A stretch of 64,000 nt of DNA from Pachyseris speciosa. Lineage: Eukaryota; Cnidaria; Anthozoa; Scleractinia; Pachyseridae. Position 1 is the stretch's first letter, and every line of letters begins with the position of its first letter. The notes below the pieces were generated by a model. It saw only the letters and a list, made by a program, of their open reading frames with translations. It was not told where the DNA came from and searched no databases. The DNA lies in the NCBI GenBank assembly GCA_016490735.1, contig JAEMWC010000006.1, forward strand, positions 392,501 to 456,500. The letters are read 5' to 3'. Of the stretch, positions 48,201 to 58,918 are shown in pieces. Made by a program: the position numbers and the translations under genes.

Positions 48201-51200
48201 TCATTTCCAAGGAAAATCGAAAAACGACCTAAAATTATACATAGGCAGTTTATGCTCTCAGCCCTTCAGTTGGATCTTGCAAAAGTGTTTTGATGATTTT
48301 GGAACTGACCAATCAGAATTGCCCATTCCCATGCTTGGTAAACAAACTCGTCACATGATACAGTGTTGAAATTATCTGATCTCCGATGCCTAATGAACAC
48401 CCTGTTTGCGTTCGCGTAAAAAGAAAACTTACCTTGGCTTCTCTGCTCTGTAAACCAGTCAAGTAATCTCTCATCCAGCTGCGGATATTTCGGAGTGTAA
48501 CGGCCCATCGTTGTGCGTTTCGCTGACATCTTGAGCTCTCCATTAAAGAGGTTCTCTTGATCTTTCCTCCAGTGGCGGATCATAGACTCACTGATGCCAT
48601 ACTCTCTGGCTATCTCAGAATTGTTTTTGACGGCTTCGGCTTCGGCGACGATTTTCAGTTTAAAAGCAAGATTGTATGAACAACGACAAGCTTTGGGCAT
48701 GATGATTGATAAACTTTGAACTATTGGAAAGCGTGAGGACAACTTTGAAAGCGAGAGACAGGAATCTGAACTCAGATGAATATTTGCACTACTGCGCATT
48801 GCTTTTATATCCTTGATTGGATCAAATTGATCAATTGATTTCTTTTGTTCTTAATTAAACTACCAATAAAATTTGAATAAGTTTTAATGTATTCATTGAA
48901 TGCTGGGAAATGCATGTTTTCTGAGAGGGATGCTTTTCTTTTGTTTCCATTTATTATCAACACAATAGGCTTATGAGCGTTTGCCATTGTTTACGGCAAT
49001 TTTGCATGAAACACTTTTCTGTTTCGCAACTTTTGCGTTCAATTCAGTTTGTTTGAGAATGGAATTCTCTGAATATGGTCTTGGCTTATAGCTGAGTATT
49101 TTCAATTAACATGTTTTGAAAACCTTCCCAGTTTAAACAGACAGCAGTTTAGGGTCTCGGCTTATAGCCAAGTTTGGCTTGTAGACAAATAAATATGGTA
49201 ACTGAAATAAATAAATAAAAAAATTATACACTGTACAATACAAAAGAAAAAAAAAATAAAAATATATAACATTTTTTTTAAAATACAGTATGCTATGAAA
49301 ATCAAGAAGGACTTATGAATTATGGAACTTACATTCTCTTGAACAGAATCAATTGCATTCTGTAGATCAATGTTATCCCTGTACTGCTCAATGGCTTTTT
49401 TAAACTGGTTGTCGACTGACTTCTGAACCTAAAGATCATGGAACATTAAAAACTATCATGTTAAAAGGCAGTAGTTTATCAGCAGTGGTTTTTAACAACA
49501 GATGTAGTGTACAAGGAAGCCCAAATTCTATTTGAAGCCATGTAGTGTAGCCGACAACTTGCACTTGAATTTACATGTAGCTTGGTGCATACAGCTGTAT
49601 ATACATGTAATTTAATAAATTCTGCGCCACTTAATCAAGTACATTGTAATTACGGTATACCAAAAACTTGCCACAAACATGTTATAACTGATTTTGAGCA
49701 AGGGCTGTCACTAAAGTAGGTAAGGATTTGCAAAAAGCAGCTCTGAATTCAATTCCATTTTATTATTTATTAATTTTATTCACACTATAGATATGATGGC
49801 ATAATTATATTTAAATACAATGTGTAGTTCCAGAAAATATCCATACCCCCACCTTGGAAGGTCAACGGAAATTTCCGAGGGGTTTGGGAGTCGATGCGAC
49901 CGTGTTTTTTCCAGGGGGTAAATCGTTGAGAAAGAATCGCTTCGCGATACAGCGTGAGTGTACACTCGAACTTGAGAAGCACAAGGAGGAATACTTACAT
50001 ACACTTTTTTCAAATAGGTAAGTAGATCTCCAGTCCACTTGAATGTTATATTTTAACATGACTGTCGTTTTTCCCTTTTTCTATTTTCGAGTTTGCATTT
50101 ATTTTTAAAGAACGGTTGAAAAGAAACCGAAGAGAAATCAGAGTGAGACAAAATGGCCAACTCTCGTCCCCAGATCTCCGTCTTAGTGTCTTGTTCCAGT
50201 CTTCCACAAATGGCCGCCGCCCATATCAGGGCATCCAACTGCTTTCAGCAAATTATGTCTGTTTGGTAGAGGACAATAATGTTTCGGCTGGAATTTTGGC
50301 AATAAAGGTAACATGAATGCCTATTATTTTCGGAGGGACAAAACTGACATTAGAATTTTATCAGTCCATGTTGTATTGTTTTATGGCGTCCTTGTTGGTG
50401 TCGCTATGGACCTTTTATTCAGGTTATCGAACTTCAGCTTGGCTTCCCAGCTAGTACGGACATTACAATGTGCTTTTGACAATGATGGCACGTCTTCAAC
50501 GATTATCTAAGACGGTAGCTGACTTCTTTGGCTGCAAGACAAGTATCAGTGGTAAAAAAATCTGAACTAGACAGAAGGAATAATTAATTACTTGGCATTT
50601 TCAGCTTTTAGTTTCGTTGAACGTTTCACCAAGCTTATAAATAATTTGTAACACTTATACTCTAGTGGACATGATTATAAAAGGAGCTTTAACATTTTAA
50701 AATCAAAACCCATTTGAGATGTTGAGAAATAAACAGTTGTTTTGATCTTTGCTAAATTGTCACGAGTGAAAATATTTGGATACATGACAGGAACTTGCAG
50801 TGACTAAGGTATCCGTAACTTCTTCTGAACACTAGAAGAAACATTTCTTGTAAACTACAACATATCCTCCAGTAAATTTATAACTAACAAAGAAGAATTC
50901 TAGCCACTTTAATTAAGTTTCATTTGCCCAGGAAAAGCTAATAATGTTTAGATATCTGATTCGGCTTGACTGGAAAAGGTCACGCACGCATTTCACGCTC
51001 TCTGCGGTTCAAGCGCTACAATTTAATACAAACGGATTGATATTTCCAATCATGTAACTGACTCAATCGTCCTTTTTCAACTAAGAAACGACGTAAAATT
51101 TACGAAGTGTTTTATTTTAATTTTGGAAATTCCTGGGGGGGAGGGGGGGTATTTGATGACCCCCTGGAATGGAAATTCCTAGGGGGAGAGGGGTGCAAAA

Positions 51201-54200
51201 CAAAAAACCTTCCATGGTGAGGGTATGGATATTTTCTGGAACTACACAATTTAAAAGGTAAAGAAATGACAATTATAAAATTCCAGTTATTGTGGTACAG
51301 TCAATACCTGTATGTCATTTTTCTATCAAAGTAGCCAGGAATCAAACTCGGAATCCTCGCCTCCCTGCCATTTCATAACAGCCCAGTTTAAAGGAGAACC
51401 ACTACAGCTACAGTGTACATGAATAGTACTGTAAAGCTGTCTTCTTGCTGGATTACAAGTTTTTGTGTTTAAAGTGAGAATTCAGAGTTCCCTTGCTTGA
51501 TTAATTCCTCCAAGCACTATTAATTCACAAATCACCTTGTGCATGAGCATTTACATGAAATTCTACCAAAGATCAGTTTTATAAATTTTAACACACACCT
51601 CAGGCCAAAAGGCAAAAGCAAGCATTCCTGCTAAAACTTCCAAAATGACAATTATTATCATGACAATCATGTACTGCAAAGTAATGCAAACCAAACAGAA
51701 CAAAATTAATAATAAATGTAAAAAATCACAACGTGAGTTGAGTTAACGTGAACTCTTTACTTTTTGTTTTACTCATGTTCTAGACTCAGATGATGTAAAA
51801 CAAAAGAATGAAACATGACACATACCTCATCAGAATTTTTAACTCATAAGATTTTTTTGTTTTACGTCATCTGTGTCCGGTACATGAAGAGCCAAACTCT
51901 TACTACACTTAAACTTCCATTTGACAAGGATATTTTCAAAAGATTTCTACACTTAAGTTTTCACTTGAACTACCTATATGTAAATTTCCTTCAGCTTGAA
52001 ATTTGCTTTTAAAAACAATCTTAATGAGTGAGATAAAAATCACCAATGTTTTTGTATTGTGTAACATTGGCATTAACTGAACAACTGGGCCCTGTACTTC
52101 ATAACAGTCACACAGCTGAAAACATACAAAAATTAATGTACAGTACCACCTGAAAGTATTGACCCATTGCAGGGCAAGAAACTTTCTTTTCAATTCACTT
52201 GTCCCTTGGGACAAGTACAATGTGTACATGTATTTTGCTTGTCCGAACCACAAAACTACTTGTCCAAAAATAGACAACCACAACAATACTAAAGGGTAAT
52301 ATATAAACTTCATATTTCATTTTAGCTCGTAGAATTAAAACTAACAGAACTCCACAAATTGAAAAAACATATCTTTTGATAACTTTGTTTTAGTCATTGT
52401 GTTTATTCAGGCAGTTCGGGAAGTGGCGGTAGAACTTCTTCTTCTTCCTCTCCTTCTACTACAATTTCTGTTGCTCCACTAGCACTGTCATTTTCCGACA
52501 AGTGGAGCAGTACATTTTGTTTGTTTCTTCTTGATAAACAGCCCAATCGAACTCTTTCTGCCACGCTGGTTGAAACTTTCTTATGCGCTTCGTTTCATAC
52601 TTTTTCTTGTTATCTTCGCTTTTTTTCTTTTTGGAATGAACATCATTGCTAGTACCATCATCTGCATCATGTGTTTCCGGTGCTGACCTCTTTAAAAAGC
52701 TAGTAAGTGTCGACTGAGACAAAGACATGACGCTTGAAGAAAAGCGCTGAAACTCGCTGATACGTGACTGACAAGCACGTGCGATATCGTGAGCCTGCTA
52801 TTATGTTGTACAGCAGGACTCACATGGAATTTAATGGCGGCACCTCGCACGACGAAATCAAAAACACAACGTAAACAAAATGATATTTTATTTTACTTTC
52901 TGTAAGAGCTACTTATTTTTTAGAGCACTTAGGTTATTAATTACGGAAAGAATATTATTTTTATTATATATCCAAAGAAAACAGGTAAGTATAGTTTCTT
53001 GACTTTTTTTAAGTTGGACCTCTACAACTCAGTTGTCCATTCGGACAACTGGGATCACGTTTTTCCTTGTCCGAACGGAAAAGTTACCCGTCCCAGACGT
53101 TCGGACGGCCCAAGTTTCCTGCCCTGCATTGGGATGAGGCGATACCTCGTCTATGCTGCGGGTAGTGGCCGTGCGTCCACCGCGGTATAAAAAAATTGTT
53201 CCCGCGGGAAAACAGAGGAACAGTTTTGCCACGGGAATACCGCGGGAGAAAAGATGAGGTAATGCTGCGGGGAAAGAACAATTACGATTAAAAAGCGGAA
53301 GGACTGTAAGGTGTGAAGATTCACAGACATAAAAATTACGCTGTGCGCGATTTGTGTATGGACTCGTAATTTTTGAACCAGCCTCTAAATAATGTAAAAT
53401 CGAAGTCTTTGAAACGTTAAGGGGCTTGCCCTGGTTAAATGCCTGCCTTGGTTAAATGCTGTACTTCACATTTGTCCCAATTCTTGGCTTGCACGTCACC
53501 TAAGTATCACGCAAATAAAAAATAAAATCGCTTATCTTTCAATAAATTAAGTCAAGAAACTGAGATAGTGTAGAAGAGTAATAAATAAACAATGTATCAA
53601 AGTTTCAGCGTTGTGCGATATTCCGAACTTGAGTTATTCGGTAAAGGGTACTACTCAAAGTTATAGTTTTTAGTATGGAGACGCCATGCTGGCACCGTGT
53701 TCCTGTGTGGAACCCCAACATGGCCGTCGGAAATCCATTGGAAACATCTGGAGCTCACTTTTTCTCTTGCAAAAGATTTTTTCTCTCTGCTAAACCTCAA
53801 AACATTCGCATAGACACTTCTCTTAACATATTGGTTATTCAGAACTCGAAAACACCAACGTAAATCAATATTTTCGTGTACGTGATATGTTTCTCAGACG
53901 CAACCACGATGCCAGGCATTGTAAAAAAATCTAAATTCAAACTACTTTATTTTCAAAACAAAGCATGCTACCGAACTGAAAACATGCAAGCAGATACATG
54001 TATATCTTTAAAATGTCTTTAACCTGATGAGGTAAAACCTCAAAATTTTTCATTTTAACTAGTTTTTTCTGACGACGCGTGCTGATTTTATTTGGATTGG
54101 CCGAGGCGTTCTTCACAGCTGGCCTTTTCTTCCCTTCTAAACTTAATTCGCGGACAACTTGACATACTCTGATGTTTGAACCATCTTTGCTCTGGAGCTC

Positions 54201-57200
54201 ACGTTGTGTTGTCGTCACGTGCCGTGCTCAAATTTGCATAAAACACCGATACGCACCAACGACCAATTGAATTTGGATCATTTTGTTCTTTGAAATCTCG
54301 GCCTGCCTTACTTAGAATTTCTTGGTAATTTGTTCACTTCCCTTAATATCTTAGTTCTAAATAACTTCGAGTCAGTCTAACAATGTTTTGGATCTGTGAT
54401 TAGCTTAATTCAAACTGTCCTTCCTGTTCAAGATTTCCTGCCGAAACTTTGTCACTTAAAGCACAAAGGAAACAAAAGCCTATTCAAACTTGACCGCAGT
54501 ATTTTATTATCTCGGTTTTACCTCGGTTAACTTTCCCGCAGCAACTTTGGAGCCAGACCGAAAAGTTCCCTCGGCAAAAAAGCGACCTGCCGCGGGAATA
54601 CCGAGGGAAAGTCGCGAGGAGGTCACGCAGCAAAGACGCGGAAAAGGGGTCAATACTTTCAGGCGGTACTGTAAATAAAATAATGTATCAAAGACAAATG
54701 AAATGAAAACAGTCAGAAACGGTGAATGAGGCACAAGAACACAAGCCACAAACAAATACTATGGAAAAAAGAACAACAAAACAGGCCAATAAAAAGTCCA
54801 TGAGACAGAAATTTGAATACATGTGTTAAAAACTGTAAACTTAAACGGGCACTGTCATGTAATTTGGATAGACTCAGATGTATTTGCAACGATGGAACCT
54901 TTTAAAACATTTTGTAGCTTTCTTATAAAGTACTTAATATGTGCATTGAAACTATTTGTGGTTGTCTACAGCCACAAATGATGAGAAGGAAATGGATGAC
55001 AACTTGAAATAGTGAAACTTTTTCAAGTTTTGCAGTTGTGCCTTTAAAACTCGCCACAAAATAACAATGGTTTTCTTTCCTCCCAAGAAATAGTTTGAGA
55101 TCTACCTTTTTCATGGTAATGGCTGTTTGTGTAACAGAAGAAGTACTTAGTAATACTCACAATGTGCACAAACGTTCAGTGAGAATTCTTGTAATGTCAG
55201 TGGCCCTTTCATTTAAGAAAAAAGAGGTAAAGCTGTAGTAATTCAAAGGAACTTACTGTTCTGAGGAAGCAGATGTTCTCTCGGAGAGCACCAACTGTGC
55301 CAAAAAAGGAAATGATGAAGATGAACGATCCCACGGCAATCATCACAGCTGCCGGGTCAGTTGAGATGCTGGAGAACTCACTGTAATCACTCTTTTGAGT
55401 GACAGCCCACAGCCCAACACCAAGCATGACGCCACCAATACCCTGGAAAGATTTCATTGGAACAAACAAAAGTTATTTGTTAAGCCTAAAACGGTGATGT
55501 CATAACATACACATGGAAGGAGCACTGAACTAAATGTGTAGCTGTAAATATATTAAGCTTGATTGTAGTAATGATAGTATAAGAAGTGGTTGCCCTGTCT
55601 TCTGAGCCAAAAGCTCATACAGTGTATTCTAAATACTTGAAGATTCCAAATTGAATTGGAATGCTGGTTTTTCAGTGGAGGGAAAACAACCTGGACCAAC
55701 AGCTTAACCACAGTAACATTCTTTGCAAACAAAACTAGACTTCTATTGATGTGACATAATTTATTGTGCCGTAGCGCTTTGATTGAGGCTACTGTGACAC
55801 TACTTCTAATAACGAGGGGGGCGTTGCGATTTTCGGTTTTGGCCATTTTTTTAAGGCTCATTTTTTGGATTTTGCAGTGAAAATCTTCGGTTTTTCAGTT
55901 TTGGTGTCTGCCACAGTTTGCAGCTTTTGCTTTTATTAGCATTTGGTTTTCAGTTTTTGGCCAAAATACATGTACAAGCGGTTTTTCAGATTTGGTATCC
56001 AATGTGGTTTTCGGTTTTTCCTACATATATTTGGTTTTAGTTTCTTTTCGGACTACATCAGTACTGTTTACATCAGTACTGATGGCAGAAATTCACAAGG
56101 CCAGCAGGATGAGTTAGGGGCATCTAGCTACTATTATGTACCGCCGACCGGTTAGCTCAGTGGTAGAGCACCGGACTAGCGTGCGGGAGGTCGGTGGTTC
56201 AAACCCCGGTCAGACCAACACTCAGGGTCTTTAAATAATTGAGGAGATAGTGCTGCCTTTGTAATAACATCTGCAAATGGTTAGACTTTCTAGTCTTCTC
56301 GGATAAGGACGATAAAACGTAGGCCCTGTCTCACAACTCTTCATAATTGATTCTGTGGGACGTAAAAGAACCCACACACTGTTCGAAAAGAGTAGGGGAC
56401 GTAGTTCCCGGTGTGGTGGTCTATCTCTCATCTGTTGATTAAATGCTCGGAGATATTAGCTGCACAAGCTACTCTAAAATCCGAGGGTAAATAATGTGAT
56501 GTATGTATGTATGTATGTATGTATGTATGTATGTATGTATGTATGTATGTATTGTATTCATGCTGATGCCCAAAAAAGTTAACGAACTGTGCAATTGCAT
56601 GTCAGACCATTTTACAGTCAAAACAGGTCACAGGTGACTGATTGCTGCAAGATTTCAATCGAATCTCTGTGATTTTTGATGAAGCTTCTGATAGGACAGC
56701 TTTTTGTGATTGCAAAATCCCTAATTTAAACAGAGACCAGTAGAAGATATGCCTGATTAGGCATCCACAAACACAGTCATGTGTTACAGACAAACATAAT
56801 TTGACAATAGACCTTGCCACAGTTCAAATCAAATCAAAATCAAATCAATTTATTTAAGCTTGATAGCGTGAGGAGTGGTTGCCCAATCTTCCGAGCCGGG
56901 GTCTCATGTATTAAATGTTTGAACTTTCCAGATCGAATTGGAATTTAGAGGTGTTGGTTTTTGAGGAGAGGGGAAAACTGGAGTACCCGGAGAAAAACCT
57001 CTTGGAGCAGAGAAGAGAACCAACAACAAACTCAACCCACATATGACGCCGAGTCCGGGAATTTAGCCCAGGCTACACTGGTGGAAGGCAAGTGCTCACA
57101 CCACTGCGCCAACCCTGCTCCCCCTGCTCTTTCCAACTTTTGATTTTGACCATGCAGGTAGTGCAAATCTACTGACGCTGCTTGAAAGAGCACCTAGTAA

Positions 57201-58462
57201 AATGGTCAAGTTTGAGAGTCACATCTTGCAAAATAGCAAAAATATGGTTCTACAAAGTCGGGAAGTTTTACAGATGTTTGGTGCTGGGGGGCAAGTAAAC
57301 TTGTGTTCCACAGCATACGCACATGTTTAAAATTTCCTGACTTTGCAAAGCTATAATGTTACAATTTTAAAAGACATGACTCCCAAAGTTGACAATTTTA
57401 CTAATCTCAAAGTGTTCTTTCGGGGAGTGTTGACAGAATTTCGTCATACAGGTATGGGCAACATTAAAGTTGAAAAAACCATGGAAAGGTCTATCATGAG
57501 CTCACCTCCCTTGGCTTTAAACTACATGTACATGTATGCCTAATATTTGTCTGACTATACTGGATTGCAATATTCATACACAAATAGCCACAAACCAGAC
57601 TTTTCAATAAAAAAATCTCTTATTTTGTTTATAAAGATGTCTTTCTGCACTTTACGATGTAATTTCGTTGCATCGCATGAATAACATTTCGCCTTCTACA
57701 GCGGATGTTGTCCTCACGTGAATACCAAACATCTGAAAATGCCACAAAAGCTTTCAGGCTATCAACACATTCGACATGTATTCGACATATTACATGTACA
57801 TGTAGTATCAAATAACAGAAAGCCCATTTGCTTAACCAAATTAACATCTAGAGTTGTAAGCAAGGAGCAAGACTTCGTTTCAGAGTTCCCTATGATTATT
57901 TTCGAAACCGCAATGAAAGCAACAAGACGTGATGAGTTTAAAAACATGATTATAAGAGACTGCATTTTATTGATTTCCTGGTGTGAATCTGGGAAACAAC
58001 GTAACCTATAAGCTTAAAGAGAGATAAAGCAACCCTAACCAAAACTGACAATTTACAAGGTTGGTTCAAACCATTAATACAGTAGAACGGCAAATATCGG
58101 AGTTGTACTGATTCTGCACTTGACGTAAACACCGAGGAATTTTCGAGTACGATCCAAAATCTATTACAAACCAGATTCAACTAACTTGCCGCAGAATAAT
58201 GAAACGTAATCATGAGTAGTACCAGCTTTCGTTTACTGGAAAGAACAAATCGCAATCTCGGAAGAATTAGGGAGCGGGAAATACACATTTAAATACTATT
58301 TCGATTACATATCAACCTTACGTGGAGTACGAACGAATTTACCGTAATGCAAACTCACATAAACACATTTGGAGCAAAATTGCCTCCACTTACCCAGTAC
58401 AGAAGATTAAACGCAAAGAGCGTGTACTTTAAACATTTGCTAACTTTTCCCTCCTGAGCCAT
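37426..58462 (-). CDS. Tetraspanin, eight-cysteine (TspanC8) type, eight exons
   Basis: Exons, in gene order: 58462-58394, 55442-55257, 51673-51599, 49428-49333, 43218-43096, 42371-42330, 41567-41451 and 37557-37426. All introns are GT-AG and phase 0; the product is 279 aa. Four membrane helices: the first begins with KYTLFAFNLLYW^GIGGVMLGVGLW, the second is AVMIAVGSFIFIISFFG, the third fills exon 3 (MIVMIIIVILEVLAGMLAF), and the fourth spans exons 7-8 (LIVVAAIAVAFAF^). The large extracellular loop has the CCG motif (FKCCGSSD) and eight cysteines in total: CC, C, C, CC, C and C. As known for the family, C8 tetraspanins (human TSPAN5, 10, 14, 15, 17, 33) escort the protease ADAM10 to the surface; a like role here is inference. 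Introns make up 96 percent of the locus and hold most of the mobile elements between 37 and 58 kb. Confidence 0.94.
37707..40263. mobile_element. Outer inverted-repeat element in tetraspanin intron 7
   Basis: The left arm (37707 to about 37935) is the reverse complement of 40263 back to about 40030, including TTCTCAATAAAAAAGACTTACC and TGTTGCTTGCTATCTGTGT. Its inner part is a further palindrome centred on CTCTTAAGAG. A 66-base block from CCACTCTTAAG to GATCGGTTAA stands on both sides of the inner element. No coding remains. Confidence 0.75.
37994..39996. mobile_element. Inner 2.0-kb TTAA-flanked element
   Basis: Ends AGTGCCCCTAACCCC and GGGGTTAGGGGCACT are inverted repeats followed by A/T runs. 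TTAA stands at 37990-37993 and 39997-40000. Homology of the arms continues weakly for about 190 bases, including GACGTCATCCCGGGAACG at about 38167 and its complement at about 39781. TTAA targets fit piggyBac or Kolobok classes. No transposase frame was seen. Confidence 0.7.
41098..41163 (+). repeat. Microsatellite (AAT)n then (GAT)n
   Basis: Twelve or more AAT units followed by GATGATGATGAT, in tetraspanin intron 7. Confidence 0.8.
43270..44105 (+). repeat. Tandem repeat units of about 200 bases interrupted by a MITE
   Basis: Blocks such as TACAATTGTGGG.ACACTGCCAG (about 43297 and 43888), TCTGCATTATG.ATG (about 43733 and 43977), and TCAGAGTTGATCAGAGTTCTAT (about 43802 and 44058) recur in order. 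That implies two to three diverged copies in tetraspanin intron 5 (between exons 5 and 4). Confidence 0.6.
43508..43690. mobile_element. 183-bp foldback MITE
   Basis: A near-perfect palindrome. The left arm, from CAAATAGATTCCATG through GTTCAGTAATAGATCACAG and GACGTCAAAATGTGG, is mirrored on the right. The roughly 30-base centre has its own CACACTCG / CTCGTGTG pairing. It resembles Harbinger-type MITEs I know from corals, which is a memory-based assignment. Confidence 0.75.
44327..44878. mobile_element. piggyBac-like MITE, 552 bp
   Basis: TTAA at 44323-44326 and 44879-44882 flank ends CCCTTTGGCTCCT and AGGAGTCAAAGGG, a 13-base TIR with one mismatch. No transposase. An (AAT)n tract follows on the right. 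Confidence 0.7.
45226..45290 (+). repeat. (AAT)n microsatellite
   Basis: About 20 AAT units with one GAT interruption. Followed by TTATAGCACAAGTATCAATCC, also found at about 43855. Confidence 0.8.
45750..48267. mobile_element. 2.5-kb long-TIR element inserted in the pogo intron
   Basis: Terminal inverted repeats of about 264 bases: 45750-46013 and 48002-48267. The outer 211 bases of each (45750-45960; 48057-48267) are themselves foldback units starting GAAGGGCTGAG and ending CTCAGCCCTTC. Flanking AGTT on both sides may be a 4-base target duplication. No transposase was recognised inside. Confidence 0.8.
47599..47756 (+). repeat. Degenerate telomere-like (CCCTAA)n tract
   Basis: About 25 units of CCCTAA, CTCTAA and TCCTAA types, the complement of the animal TTAGGG telomere repeat. 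It is inside the 2.5-kb nested element, far from any chromosome end in this window. Confidence 0.8.
49816..49850. repeat. Dispersed repeat end (TATCCATACCCCC family), reverse copy
   Basis: TGTGTAGTTCCAGAAAATAT followed by CCATACCCCCACC. The same block in the opposite orientation lies at 51215-51250 and 11250-11282. Confidence 0.55.
51130..51250. repeat. Dispersed repeat (TATCCATACCCCC family) with G-rich tract
   Basis: GGAAATTCCTGGGGGGGAGG appears twice in slightly different form. Next comes GGGTATGGATATTTTCTGG and an ACTACACAATT end. Confidence 0.5.
52163..53134. mobile_element. hAT-like element remnant with a TTF-type zinc finger
   Basis: Ends CCCATTGCAGGGCAAGAAACTT (left) and the complement CCCAATGCAGGGCAGGAAACTT (right) match in 20 of 22 bases. 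The CAGGG core is usual for hAT termini. Motifs of the type CTTGTCC / GGACAAG recur just inside both ends. An 8-base target duplication could not be confirmed. Confidence 0.5.
52459..52728 (-). pseudogene. TTF-type zinc finger fragment of a hAT-related protein
   Basis: An 89-codon frame starts MSLSQSTLTSFLKRSAPE with a basic KKKKSEDNKKK stretch, then IRKFQPAWQKEFDWAVY and MYCSTCRK. This is the N-terminal part of the TTF/KRKFQ-type zinc finger found in hAT transposases and in ZNF862/ZMYM-like proteins. The frame ends 11 residues after the CxxC, before the second metal pair and the transposase domain. Lies in tetraspanin intron 2. Confidence 0.55.
55563..55700 (-). repeat. Truncated copy of the TTGATTTGATT-tail SINE
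   Basis: Shares the block around AGTGGTTGCCC.TCTTC.GAGCC and GAATTGGAAT with the SINE at 56822-57128. The tRNA-like head is missing. Confidence 0.55.
56144..56552 (+). repeat. tRNA-derived SINE with (ATGT)n tail
   Basis: The head has A box TTAGCTCAGTGGTAGAGCA (56152-56170) and B box GGTTCAAACCCC (about 56197-56208). A unique body with GGGACGTAAAAGAACCCACAC and GGGGACGTAGTTCCCGGTG follows, and then a 50-base (ATGT)n tail. The acceptor arms do not pair as in a working tRNA. Confidence 0.8.
56822..57128 (-). repeat. SINE-like element, minus strand, with (TTGATTTGA)n tail
   Basis: Read on the minus strand it begins GCAGGGTTGGCGCAGTGGTG (A-box-like), has GGTTCTCTTCT (possible B box), and ends in a TTGATTTGATTTGATT tail (plus strand 56826-56850). 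A tail of the same type also stands at about 28847-28863. Confidence 0.65.
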
Positions 58463-58701
58463 CTTTCACGAGAAATGACCAAATTACATCAAATGCAACC
58501 GCAATCTTCTCGCAGGGTGGTGCTTCCGAACATTTGGAAAGACGCTGACCCATGCATTCATTAGCATTTTATTAGCATACATTTGTATTCCACTTGGTTC
58601 CAGACTCCCCTGATGTTAAAAGGGGATCAGTTTCAAAAGAAACTGTGGTGCTGCGTCGGTGGAAGAGTGAAACACGAAAATTTGGTTTATCAACGGAGTT
58701 G

Positions 58702-58850
58702 ATAATGTAAATTGGCCACCGTACAGGGATTCCATTAGCTGAAGTTTCGAGCGTTAGCCCTTCGTCGGAGCGAATCATTCGCTCCGACGAAGGGCTAACG
58801 CTCGAAACGTCAGCTAATCGAATCCCTGTACGGTGGTCAATTTACATTAT
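58702..58850. repeat. 149-base palindromic repeat with a perfect 30-base-pair hairpin
   Basis: 58745-58774 and 58778-58807 are exact reverse complements of 30 bases with a 3-base loop. Pairing extends with a few mismatches out to 58702 and 58850 (GTAAATTGGCCACCGTACAG on the left). It is followed by (ATT)n. A degenerate relative lies at 35.6 kb. Confidence 0.85.
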
Positions 58851-58918
58851 TATTATTATTCTACGAGGGCGTGCTGCGCTGGATATGAAGTGATTGACTT
58901 AACAAAAAGGGCGCGAAA

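Larger units (their letters stand above)
45513..48700 (-). pseudogene. pogo-like transposase DNA-binding region, DDE domain absent
   Basis: Exon 1 (48700-48433) begins MPKACRCSYNLAFKLKIVAE and holds a helix-turn-helix (NNSEIAREYGISESMIRHWRKD). Then comes the QLDERLLDWFTEQRSQ segment, cut in phase 1 at CAAG^GTAAGT. Exon 2 (45715 down) enters at TTTTACAG^GAATC in the matching phase and continues with IAVSRLMLRLKAKEF and FKASLGWY, the second (CENP-B-like) DNA-binding half. After GWY the frame loses family resemblance and stops at 45513. The catalytic DDE domain is gone. Kept splice sites and an open frame over both halves could mean a short DNA-binding protein is still made, or simply recent loss. 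Confidence 0.65.
45364..49198. mobile_element. pogo/Tigger-like element with TA target, carrying a nested insertion
   Basis: Ends CCATATTTATTTGTC and GACAAATAAATATGG are perfect inverted repeats flanked by TA (45362-45363 and 49199-49200). Next to them are ATAAGCCGAG / CTCGGCTTAT motifs, one extra copy of which lies at about 45511. Inside are two minus-strand exons of a pogo-type DNA-binding region. Their intron is occupied by a separate 2.5-kb element. It lies in the tetraspanin intron between exons 5 and 4. Confidence 0.8.

Noticed and set aside
53937..54218. Basic 93-codon frame on the minus strand
   Set aside because: Plausible composition but no motif, splice support or repeat family recognised.
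56144..56220. tRNA-Ala-like gene candidate
   Set aside because: Head of a SINE with unique body and (ATGT)n tail; stems are imperfect.
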